Notes under the pieces: generated by a model | Seen by the model: only the letters and a program-made list of their open reading frames with translations | Databases searched by the model: none | Told to the model about the DNA's origin: nothing | Made by a program: the position numbers and the translations under genes | Shown here: one piece after another, positions 20,973 through 27,194 of the stretch | Position numbering within the stretch: the stretch's first letter is position 1 | Layout of the letters: each line of letters begins with the position of its first letter | DNA from: Solobacterium sp. | GTDB taxonomy: Bacteria; Bacillota_I; Bacilli_A; Erysipelotrichales; Erysipelotrichaceae | DNA: 27,967 bases | Direction of reading: 5' to 3' | Assembly (NCBI GenBank): GCA_017543025.1 | Contig: JAFYGX010000130.1 | Location: 1-27,967 of the forward strand

Positions 20973-22210
20973 ACAATCTGTCCTTTCCGGAACTGGTCGA
21001 TCACCGCTTCGGAAAGCCCGATCGCCATCATGAAGGCAAGCGTGGAGGAACCGCCGGAAGAAATCATAAGCAGCGGAACGCCGGTCAGCGGAATCATTCC
21101 GGTAACCCCGCCGATGTTGAACAGACAGTGCACAACCAGATATGTTGCTGTTCCGACAAGAACAACCCGTCCCTGCTCGCTTTTCATTTTCAGTGCATAG
21201 CGGAACAGCTGAACCAGAATCACCATATAGGGAATCATGATCATCAGAAAACCGGCGATTCCGAGTTCTTCGACAACAATCGCAAGAATGAAGTCGGTAT
21301 TCGCGGCCGGGAAATTGGTATATTTCCGTACGGAAGCACCATACCCGAGACCGAACCAGCCGCCGGTCGCAAAGCTTACCAGCCCGTTGACCAGCTGAAA
21401 CCCGGTATCATACATATCAATAAACGGATTGAGGGAAGAAAGAAACCGGTTGATCTGATACGCTTTGAGCGGAAGCCGTTTGATTGCCGCTTCCCCGAAC
21501 GGTGACAGCAGATAGAACACGCAGGCCGCACCAAATGCCATGATCAGCCGAAGTCCCCGCTGAACTACGCGCAGCTGTGAATGCTGGGGAATCAGAAGAC
21601 AGATGGCGGCAATCATCATGATCACGACCGCGCTTCCCATATCCGACTGCAGAATCAGAACAATCAGCACATAGGAAACCACAAAGATCAGCGGCCGCTT
21701 CACCATATCGGCAGGTTTGCGGAAGATCTTTTTCACATCCCCGCAGTATGCCGCTACGATCAATATGACCATGATCTTGGCAAACTCAGAAGGCTGAATC
21801 GATATATCCACGCCGGAGACCGGCACACGGATCCATGCCCTCGCTCCGCCGGCCGCCGGAAACGCCAGACAGCTGAGCAGAGCGATTCCGATGGAAATTG
21901 CCCACAGCGGGAAGGAACCGCTTTTCAGAAACGAGAGCGAGAACCGGTTCGCAAACCGCACCATCAGATAATAACCGCCGGCCAGAAAGACGATCTGTTT
22001 GAACAGAATCAGCGCGAGCCGCCCTGGCTTTCCGACCGTCAGCCCCATGGAAGAACTGGCGATCATCAGCAGGCCGAAAACCGCAAGAAACAGAATGCTC
22101 GCAAAGATCGGAACATCCGCACGTCTTGGCATAAGGAGAAAAAACCGGCGCTTGCCCGCGGCGGTATTCTCTTTTTCAGCAGTTTCAAGCTTCATTGCAT
22201 TCGCAGTCAT
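20969..22210 (-). CDS. SEDS-family peptidoglycan polymerase (FtsW/RodA/SpoVE)
   Basis: An integral membrane glycan polymerase that works with a class B PBP in division or elongation. 413 residues with about ten membrane segments. Family marks are QPSEFAKIMVILIVAAYCG, LQSDMGSAVVIMMIA, GFQLVNGLVSFATGGWFGLGYG and the C-terminal GMIPLTGVPLLMISSGGSS. The last, with GSS rather than RodA-type ending, favours FtsW, but context does not settle it. I start at ATG 22210. A GTG at 22228 lies upstream of the -10 box TAAAAT (22224-22219). That box is only 8 nt from the ATG and there is no Shine-Dalgarno site, so the mRNA may be leaderless. Confidence 0.92.
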   Translation of the reverse strand: MTANAMKLETAEKENTAAGKRRFFLLMPRRADVPIFASILFLAVFGLLMIASSSMGLTVGKPGRLALILFKQIVFLAGGYYLMVRFANRFSLSFLKSGSFPLWAISIGIALLSCLAFPAAGGARAWIRVPVSGVDISIQPSEFAKIMVILIVAAYCGDVKKIFRKPADMVKRPLIFVVSYVLIVLILQSDMGSAVVIMMIAAICLLIPQHSQLRVVQRGLRLIMAFGAACVFYLLSPFGEAAIKRLPLKAYQINRFLSSLNPFIDMYDTGFQLVNGLVSFATGGWFGLGYGASVRKYTNFPAANTDFILAIVVEELGIAGFLMIMIPYMVILVQLFRYALKMKSEQGRVVLVGTATYLVVHCLFNIGGVTGMIPLTGVPLLMISSGGSSTLAFMMAIGLSEAVIDQFRKGQIV

Positions 22211-22218
22211 ATGCACTG

Positions 22219-22246
22219 ATTTTAGCACAGGCGGATCACTTTACAA
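22219..22246 (-). promoter_or_regulatory. Promoter of the ftsW-like/rsmD unit
   Basis: TTGTAA (22246-22241), 16 nt, TAAAAT (22224-22219) on the minus strand, ending 8 nt before the ATG. Its -35 box overlaps the -35 of the divergent def promoter. Confidence 0.6.
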
Positions 22247-22268
22247 AGATTCCTCACCTCTTTAAAAT
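22240..22268 (+). promoter_or_regulatory. Promoter of def
   Basis: TTTACA (22240-22245), 17 nt, TAAAAT (22263-22268). The ATG at 22290 follows with AGGTGA as ribosome site. Confidence 0.7.
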
Positions 22269-22289
22269 AAGAAAGTTGCAGGTGATACT

Positions 22290-22856
22290 ATGCTTATAAA
22301 TAACGATACGATTGTAAAAGATACCGATCCTTCCATCCGTCAGAAAAGCCTTCCGGTTGAACTTCCGCTGAACGAAGAAAACAGGCAGCTGCTGAAGGAG
22401 ATGTATCAGTATGTGCTTGACAGTACGGATGAAGAAAAGGCAAAGGAAATGAATCTCAGGCCTGCCGTCGGCATCTCTGCGATCCAGCTCGGGATTCCCC
22501 GGCAGCTGACTGCAGTGATCGTCAGGGAATATGATAAAAACGAGGAACTGGTCACGTATCAGTATATGCTGGCCAATCCGAAAATCATTTCCCGCTCCGT
22601 TCAGAAAGCATATCTGGAGGGCGGGGAAGGCTGCCTTTCCGTTGTCGAAGAACATGACGGCTTCGTCGTCCGCAGCGCCCGTGTCAAGGTTACCGGATAT
22701 GATCTTCTCACAGACCGTGAAGTCACGATCCGGGCAAGAGGATATCTCGCGATCGTGCTTCAGCACGAGATTGACCATTTCAGCGGCATCCTCTTCTACG
22801 ATCACATCGACCCGAAAAATCCGCATCCGGAAATACCCAGCGCTATGGTGATTTGA
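22290..22856 (+). CDS. def: Peptide deformylase
   Basis: It removes the formyl group from nascent N-terminal Met, using a ferrous ion or zinc. The 188 residues carry all three family motifs: GISAIQLG (61-68, GxGxAAxQ type), EGCLS (113-117, metal Cys115) and QHEIDH (158-163, metal His159 and His163, catalytic Glu160). The length and the insertion between the helix and motif 1 suggest the Gram-positive type 2 form. Motif 1 has Ser-Ala-Ile where most PDFs have Ala-Ala or Ala-Pro. It is transcribed alone: its own promoter is upstream and a strong terminator follows the stop. Confidence 0.95.
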   Translation: MLINNDTIVKDTDPSIRQKSLPVELPLNEENRQLLKEMYQYVLDSTDEEKAKEMNLRPAVGISAIQLGIPRQLTAVIVREYDKNEELVTYQYMLANPKIISRSVQKAYLEGGEGCLSVVEEHDGFVVRSARVKVTGYDLLTDREVTIRARGYLAIVLQHEIDHFSGILFYDHIDPKNPHPEIPSAMVI

Positions 22857-22868
22857 ACAAACTTTTCA

Positions 22869-22897
22869 GGAGATCGCCCCGATCTCCTTTTATTTTT
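22869..22897 (+). terminator. Intrinsic terminator of def
   Basis: GGAGATCG (22869-22876) pairs with CGATCTCC (22880-22887) around a CCC loop, followed by TTTTATTTTTT. Confidence 0.92.
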
Positions 22898-22906
22898 TCC
22901 TTTTAA

Positions 22907-22915
22907 TGGTATAAT
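22907..22915 (+). promoter_or_regulatory. Extended -10 promoter of the RNase J gene
   Basis: TGGTATAAT fits the TGn-TATAAT extended -10 form. It starts about 10 nt past the def terminator T-run. No -35 match is seen, as expected for an extended -10 promoter. The leader is about 40 nt. Confidence 0.65.
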
Positions 22916-22961
22916 CTCGTTGAAATCGGCTCGTTTTTCACAGAAGAATTGAGGTAATAAT

Positions 22962-24758
22962 ATGACAAAAGAAACATCCGGCATCAGTTCCGGACGGCCT
23001 GTTCGTCATTCACAGGTAGTTGTCCCGGATCTGAGTCAGAATGAAATCAACCATAAAACCGATACGCTCGTTTACGCCATAGGCGGACTGGGTGAGATCG
23101 GCAAAAATATGTACTGTGTGGAACATGATGACGAAATCATCATCATCGACTGCGGAATCCTCTTTCCGGAAGATGAACTGCTCGGAATTGACTATGTCAT
23201 TCCGGACTACTCCTATCTGGTCCGCAACCAGTCCAAGATCAAGGCACTGATTATCACACACGGCCACGAAGATCATATCGGCGGAATTCCGTTTTTTCTG
23301 CGCTCGGTTCACCTGCGCCAGATCTACGCACCACGCTTCGCCAAAGCGCTGATCGAAAAGAAGCTGGAAGAACATCATCTTTCCAAGGCATGCAAAGTAA
23401 TCGAGATCAACGGCGACAGCCGGATCAAAACCGATTATTTCAGCATCGGCTTCTTCGATACCGTACATTCCATTCCGGATTCACTCGGCATTCTCGTCAA
23501 TACACCGAACGGCCGGCTGGTTGAAACCGGAGACTTCAAATTCGACCTGACTCCGGTAGGCACAAACAGCGACTATCAGAAGATGGCATATATCGGCCAG
23601 GTCGGCGTTACCCTGCTGCTGTCGGATTCCACCAACTCCAGCGTACCGGGCTTTTCAATCTCCGAGAAGCAGGTTGCCAACGCCGTGATGGATCAGATCC
23701 GCAAAACACCGGGCAGACTGCTCGTTTCAACCTTCGCTTCCAACGTCAACCGGCTCAATCAGATCCTGATGGCGGCAGTGGCATGCAATCGGAAAGTCGC
23801 CGTATTCGGACGGTCCATGGAGAATGTTCTCGAAATCGGCCGCAAGATCGGCTTCATCCAGCTCAGCAATGAAAGCTTTATTTCAGGCAACGATCTCAAC
23901 ACCCTGCCGGCAAACCGCATCTGCATCGTCTGCACCGGCTCCCAGGGAGAACCGATGGCTGCACTGTCCCGCATTGCCAACGGCACACACAAGTTCCTGC
24001 ACATCATTCCGGGCGATACCGTCCTCTTCTCCTCCAACCCGATTCCGGGCAACGGCGTCAGCGTCAGTGCTGTCATCAATCAGCTGACTCGTGTCGGAGC
24101 CAACGTCATTACAGATTCTCCTCTGACAAGCTTCCACACAACCGGACACGCTCCGAAAGAAGAGCAGAAGCTGATGCTCAATCTCATCAAGCCGAAATAC
24201 TTCATGCCCAATCACGGGGAATACAAGATGCTTGTACAGCACTCGGCAACCGCCCAGGAAACCGGTGTTCCGAAAGAACGCTGCCTGATCTGTTCCAATG
24301 GCGATATCGTCGTCATGCGGAATGAAGAATGCTTTATCGCAAACGAGCGCATCCAGACCGATGCGATCTATGTGGACGGAAATGATGCCAGCGGACTTGC
24401 GACCTCCGTCATCAAAGACCGTCAGATTCTGGCGGAATCCGGTCTTGTCGCAGTCATTGTCACAATTGACAGCCGCTATAACAAGATCCTCTGCCGGCCG
24501 AATATCGTATCCCGCGGATTTGTTTATATCAAAGATTCTCAGACGCTTCTCAAGGAAGCCGAAATGGTCGTATACAATGCACTGAAGAAAAAGATGCAGC
24601 AGAGAACAACCTTCGGTGAACTGAAAAACTGCATCCGCTCCTCGCTGGAACCGTATCTGTTCCAGAAGACCAACCGCAACCCGATTGTCATTCCGGTCAT
24701 TCTCAACCAGAAGGCAGCGATCGCAGAGATCCAGTCAAAAAACCGTGCACATGCCTGA
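22962..24758 (+). CDS. Ribonuclease J (metallo-beta-lactamase/beta-CASP RNase)
   Basis: An RNase with 5'-exonuclease and endonuclease activity in mRNA turnover and rRNA/sRNA maturation. The 598 residues have GGLGEIGKN (41-49) and the zinc motif HGHEDH (100-105). The beta-CASP segment includes VSTFASNVNRL and GSQGEP, and PNHGEYKM is the C-terminal catalytic part. It has a roughly 25-residue N-terminal extension before the usual start of the fold, rich in polar residues. GAGGTAATAAT before the ATG supports this long start. Whether it is J1 (rnjA) or J2 cannot be decided without a paralogue. It is a single-gene unit with its own promoter and terminator. Confidence 0.95.
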   Translation: MTKETSGISSGRPVRHSQVVVPDLSQNEINHKTDTLVYAIGGLGEIGKNMYCVEHDDEIIIIDCGILFPEDELLGIDYVIPDYSYLVRNQSKIKALIITHGHEDHIGGIPFFLRSVHLRQIYAPRFAKALIEKKLEEHHLSKACKVIEINGDSRIKTDYFSIGFFDTVHSIPDSLGILVNTPNGRLVETGDFKFDLTPVGTNSDYQKMAYIGQVGVTLLLSDSTNSSVPGFSISEKQVANAVMDQIRKTPGRLLVSTFASNVNRLNQILMAAVACNRKVAVFGRSMENVLEIGRKIGFIQLSNESFISGNDLNTLPANRICIVCTGSQGEPMAALSRIANGTHKFLHIIPGDTVLFSSNPIPGNGVSVSAVINQLTRVGANVITDSPLTSFHTTGHAPKEEQKLMLNLIKPKYFMPNHGEYKMLVQHSATAQETGVPKERCLICSNGDIVVMRNEECFIANERIQTDAIYVDGNDASGLATSVIKDRQILAESGLVAVIVTIDSRYNKILCRPNIVSRGFVYIKDSQTLLKEAEMVVYNALKKKMQQRTTFGELKNCIRSSLEPYLFQKTNRNPIVIPVILNQKAAIAEIQSKNRAHA

Positions 24759-24783
24759 GGGTATGTGACAGCTCAGATCACCT

Positions 24784-24808
24784 GAACCGCTTCGGCGGTT
24801 CTTTTTTT
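24784..24808 (+). terminator. Intrinsic terminator of the RNase J gene
   Basis: GAACCGC (24784-24790), UUCG tetraloop, GCGGTTC (24795-24801), then seven T. Confidence 0.95.
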
Positions 24809-24902
24809 ATGCCGTTCCATCAGTCCTCATTCTTGCAGTCCATTTTACGCAGGCCGATTCTTACAGATCGATTTTTCAGGTCTGATTTTCTGCAGAATCA
24901 GC

Positions 24903-24931
24903 TTGCACAGCAGCACCATACTGGCTATAAT
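24903..24931 (+). promoter_or_regulatory. Promoter of the small RHH-like gene
   Basis: TTGCAC (24903-24908), 17 nt, TATAAT (24926-24931). The last two bases of the -10 box are also the first two of the 20-bp palindrome. Confidence 0.7.
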
Positions 24932-24949
24932 GATTGGTATACCAATCAT
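24930..24949. promoter_or_regulatory. Perfect 20-bp palindrome at the transcription start, candidate operator
   Basis: ATGATTGGTA followed by its exact complement TACCAATCAT, with no spacer. It spans from the end of the -10 box through the expected +1 to just before the GGAGG ribosome site. The position suits an operator that blocks RNA polymerase. With no loop it is a poor RNA hairpin, which favours a dimeric DNA-binding protein. Confidence 0.75.
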
Positions 24950-24964
24950 CTGGAGGTATCTTGA

Positions 24965-25156
24965 ATGAACCGGAAATTATCGAAGAAGGCAAAAAAGAAA
25001 CGGGCAGACTACAATCTCGATTATCAGAAAAAATATGTGAAGCGTTATGTGTTCAAACTGAACACGCGGCATGACAGCAAGCTGATCGAATATCTGGAGC
25101 AGATGCAGAACCGTTCTGCCTGGTTCAAGGCAAAACTCGAAGAAGCAGCGGGCTGA
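24965..25156 (+). CDS. Small ribbon-helix-helix-like protein, putative autoregulator
   Basis: 63 residues, not assigned to a named family. The N-terminal 25 residues are very basic (KLSKKAKKKR). A predicted beta strand RYVFKLN (27-33), helix A HDSKLIEYLEQM (36-47), a short turn and helix B NRSAWFKAKLEEA (49-61) follow. This order is that of Arc/MetJ-type ribbon-helix-helix DNA-binding proteins, and of a widespread small Firmicutes protein family of the form 'FxLNxxxDxxxIxxLexxxNkqxyIK'. GGAGG lies 8 nt before the ATG. The perfect palindrome between the -10 box and the ribosome site suggests self-repression. No toxin partner follows: a terminator comes next. Function beyond probable DNA binding is unknown. 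Confidence 0.75.
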   Translation: MNRKLSKKAKKKRADYNLDYQKKYVKRYVFKLNTRHDSKLIEYLEQMQNRSAWFKAKLEEAAG

Positions 25157-25170
25157 TCTGCTTCACGCAC

Positions 25171-25208
25171 AAAAAAAAAGGAAGCGAACCGGCATGATCC
25201 ACTTCCTT
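25171..25208 (-). terminator. Second minus-strand terminator-like hairpin facing the small gene
   Basis: AAGGAAG (25178-25184) pairs with CTTCCTT (25202-25208) over a 17-nt loop. On the minus strand nine T follow. It lies about 190 nt past the main hsp20 terminator, so it is either a back-up for read-through or the end of a short unannotated transcript. Confidence 0.55.
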
Positions 25209-25227
25209 CCCTGTCGTAACCGCTCCC

Positions 25228-25270
25228 TATCCGGCTGCTAACCCTTTCCGGCGCCGGATATTTTTTATTT
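25228..25270 (+). terminator. Plus-strand terminator after the small RHH-like gene
   Basis: TATCCGGC (25228-25235) pairs with GCCGGATA (25253-25260), loop 17 nt, followed by TTTTTTATTT. The CCGGCGCCGG palindrome at its 3' side could form an alternative hairpin. Confidence 0.65.
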
Positions 25271-25397
25271 TCATGCGTTGCGGGTGCTCTCCGCTTCTCC
25301 ATCAGAATTACGCAGTGCATCGAATTCTGTTTCTTCCGAATGCACAGGTCGACCAGGGCCTTCACCCGTTGCCGGGATTTCCCCTTCCGGCAAAACA

Positions 25398-25424
25398 GAA
25401 AAAACAGCAGCCTGAGCTGCCGTT
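25398..25424 (-). terminator. Intrinsic terminator of the hsp20 operon
   Basis: A 9-bp stem (25403-25411 with 25416-25424, one G-U pair) with a 4-nt loop and T-run on the minus strand, 24 nt past the stop. Another 7-bp hairpin (25369-25375 with 25387-25393) lies just beyond. Confidence 0.85.
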
Positions 25425-25447
25425 CTTTCTCATTATATGCTTCTGTC

Positions 25448-25858
25448 TTACAGAATTGCGATCTGCTTTTCCTTCGGTTCTTCCTTCTTCGCTTCTTTCG
25501 GAACCTCCACGGTCAGGACGCCGTTTTCAAACGCCGCATGGATATCGTTTTCACTGATTCCTTCGCCGATATACCAGGAGCGCTTGCAGGAACCGGTGAA
25601 GCGCTCCTTGCGGATCACTCTGCCCTCGCTGTCCTTTGTCTCATTATCAGACGTGTGATCTGCCGCAACAGTCAATGTACCGTTATAGAGACTGATCTTG
25701 ATATCTTCTTTGCCGTATCCGGCCAGATTGATGTCGAGGAAATACTTCCCGTCCTTTTCCCGGATATCTGTTTTCATGAGTCCGTTATCTGCCGATGTAA
25801 ACGGATCCATCAGTGAAGTGAACCATCTGTCCGCACGTTCAGGCGCAAATCTCATCAT
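25448..25858 (-). CDS. Small heat-shock protein, Hsp20/alpha-crystallin family (distal copy)
   Basis: An ATP-independent holdase that keeps denaturing proteins soluble for DnaK/ClpB. 136 residues: a short N-terminal arm with WFTSLMDPF, the alpha-crystallin domain over about 28-118 (MKTDIREKDGKYFLDINLAG, then IKISLYNGTLTVAA, then FENGVLTVEVP), and a Lys/Glu-rich tail ending KQIAIL, where IxI is the usual oligomerisation motif. It is about half identical to its upstream neighbour, so they are a tandem duplicate. AGGAGG lies 10 nt before the ATG. The gap to the first copy is 55 nt with no terminator, so both depend on the CIRCE promoter at 26380-26424. Confidence 0.93.
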   Translation of the reverse strand: MMRFAPERADRWFTSLMDPFTSADNGLMKTDIREKDGKYFLDINLAGYGKEDIKISLYNGTLTVAADHTSDNETKDSEGRVIRKERFTGSCKRSWYIGEGISENDIHAAFENGVLTVEVPKEAKKEEPKEKQIAIL

Positions 25859-25913
25859 AATATTTATTCCTCCTATCCTCGTTATTTTTCAACTGTCCGA
25901 TACGCTGTTTCAC

Positions 25914-26336
25914 TCAGCGAATCTCAATGAATTTCTTTTCGTTTTCTTCTTTCTTCTGCTCTGTCGGAATCTCGAGTGTCAGAATACCGTCATGGAACGC
26001 TGCCTTGATATCTGTATCCCGGATCGCATCGCCGACATACCAGCTTCTCGAGCAGGAACCCATATAACGCTCCTGACGGATGATCCGTCCCTTCGCATTC
26101 TTTTCCTCATCATTTCTTGCGTGCTCCGCAGTTACGGTAAGTGTTCCGTTATAGAGCGAAATCTTTATCTCTTCCTTGCAGAAGCCCGGAAGATCAATAT
26201 CAAGGAGATACATTCCATCCTTTTCCCGGATATCTGTCTTCATCAGAGAGTTGTTTCCGCTGAATCCCGGAGTTCCGAATACATCATCAATCAGATCATC
26301 GAATACGCTGCTGCGCTTTACAGGAATATATGCCAT
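25914..26336 (-). CDS. Small heat-shock protein, Hsp20/alpha-crystallin family (proximal copy)
   Basis: 140 residues. It starts MAYIPVKRSSVFDDLIDDVFG and then has the same core as the distal copy (MKTDIREKDGMYLLDIDLPG, IKISLYNGTLTVTA, FHDGILTLEIP) and a tail with KKFIEIR, giving the IxI motif as IEI. GGAGG lies 9 nt before the ATG. It is the first gene behind the third CIRCE, placing it under HrcA. The two copies differ most in the N-terminal arm, which in this family governs client choice and oligomer size. Confidence 0.94.
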   Translation of the reverse strand: MAYIPVKRSSVFDDLIDDVFGTPGFSGNNSLMKTDIREKDGMYLLDIDLPGFCKEEIKISLYNGTLTVTAEHARNDEEKNAKGRIIRQERYMGSCSRSWYVGDAIRDTDIKAAFHDGILTLEIPTEQKKEENEKKFIEIR

Positions 26337-26379
26337 TTTTCATTACCTCCATCTGTTCTCTGCCTTATCGGCTACACCT

Positions 26380-26410
26380 ATTATAATAATCAGAAATTTA
26401 GCACTGTCAA
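26380..26410 (-). promoter_or_regulatory. Promoter of the hsp20 operon
   Basis: TTGACA (26410-26405) with TATTAT (26388-26383) at 16 nt, or TATAAT (26385-26380) at 19 nt. The -35 box lies inside the CIRCE, as at hrcA. Confidence 0.8.
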
Positions 26411-26424
26411 GTATTGAGTGCTAA
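26398..26424. promoter_or_regulatory. CIRCE operator of the hsp20 operon
   Basis: TTAGCACTG, 9-nt spacer, GAGTGCTAA: one mismatch to consensus. The left arm and the first four spacer bases (TCAA) are identical to the -35-overlapping CIRCE at hrcA. Confidence 0.95.
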
Positions 26425-26435
26425 ATTTTCGATCT

Positions 26436-26462
26436 AAATAAAAAGGCTTAACAAAGCCTTTT
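26436..26462 (-). terminator. Intrinsic terminator of the pfkA/MBL unit
   Basis: AAAAGGCTT (26441-26449) pairs with AAGCCTTTT (26454-26462), loop AACA, with TTTTTATTT on the minus strand. It lies 80 nt past the stop at 26542 and just before the hsp20 promoter. The perfect A/T-flanked stem could also act on the plus strand. Confidence 0.8.
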
Positions 26463-26541
26463 CTGATCTGTTTCTGTATTTTCACTAGCAGATTTTTCAA
26501 AATAATTTTATAAGCAACCTGTCAGTTTCTCATATCACCTG

Positions 26542-27177
26542 CTAAGATGCAGTCATTACTTCTTCCGGTATGCTCAGAAATACACATCCCTCTGCCTGAC
26601 CTCTCATCAGCTCAGACGATTCCAGCTGCCGTACGTCAGGAAGCACGTTCTGAATCGCTTCTGCAGAGGCGAGTACATCATATCCCGAACATGCCGTGCG
26701 GTAATGCATCAGCACCGCAAGCTTCGGCCGGATCTCTGCAATGATCCGTCCGGCTGTTTCCGCATCAATCGTATAATACCCGCCGCAGGGAATCATCAGA
26801 ATCTCCGCATCCGCAAGCCGGTCCAGCAGTTCTCCGGAAGGCATGCAGCCAAGATCGCCGAGATGAACAATCCGTTCGGCTCCGTTCTCAAGTACAAGCA
26901 CCTGGCTGAGTCCGCGCAGTCTGCCCTTTTCCGCATCATGATATGTCTGAATCTGTTCAATCTGATACGGACATTCATGAACAGAGTTTACCGAAACATT
27001 CTGACGCCCGCTGTGGTCGGCATGTTCATGACTGCAGAATACCGCATCCGCAGTTAAGTGCGGCATCACAAGCCCCGGAACAGATCCGTTTTCATACGGA
27101 TCAAGCACAGCGCTCCAGCCGTTTTCCGCTTCGATCAGAAAACAGCTGTGCCCGAAATAAACCAGTCGTTTCCACAT
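26542..27177 (-). CDS. Metallo-beta-lactamase-fold hydrolase, UlaG/UPF0173-like
   Basis: 211 residues. Fold marks are FGHSCFLIE (8-16, typical of the UlaG-like branch), the metal motif SHEHADH (49-55), HLGDLG (metal site 2), ILMIPCGGYYTIDAE, and a C-terminal MHYRT contributing the last His. The protein is probably cytoplasmic with two metal ions. The substrate is unknown, as members act on lactones, cyclic phosphates or other esters. It follows pfkA by 17 nt in the same direction and is presumably co-transcribed. Only a weak GAGC precedes the ATG, so translation may depend on pfkA. Confidence 0.85.
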   Translation of the reverse strand: MWKRLVYFGHSCFLIEAENGWSAVLDPYENGSVPGLVMPHLTADAVFCSHEHADHSGRQNVSVNSVHECPYQIEQIQTYHDAEKGRLRGLSQVLVLENGAERIVHLGDLGCMPSGELLDRLADAEILMIPCGGYYTIDAETAGRIIAEIRPKLAVLMHYRTACSGYDVLASAEAIQNVLPDVRQLESSELMRGQAEGCVFLSIPEEVMTAS

Positions 27178-27194
27178 AGCTCTGCTCTTTGTCT

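Noticed and set aside
24840..24902. Loosely repeated CAG/GATTTT segments and a 6-bp CTGATT/AATCAG hairpin upstream of the small gene
   Set aside because: Too short and irregular for a repeat family or a riboswitch; no T-run follows.
25045..25470. A long stop-free frame on the minus strand across the gap after hsp20
   Set aside because: It has no start with a ribosome site, runs through the hsp20 terminator and continues antisense to the RHH-like gene. Judged a chance frame.
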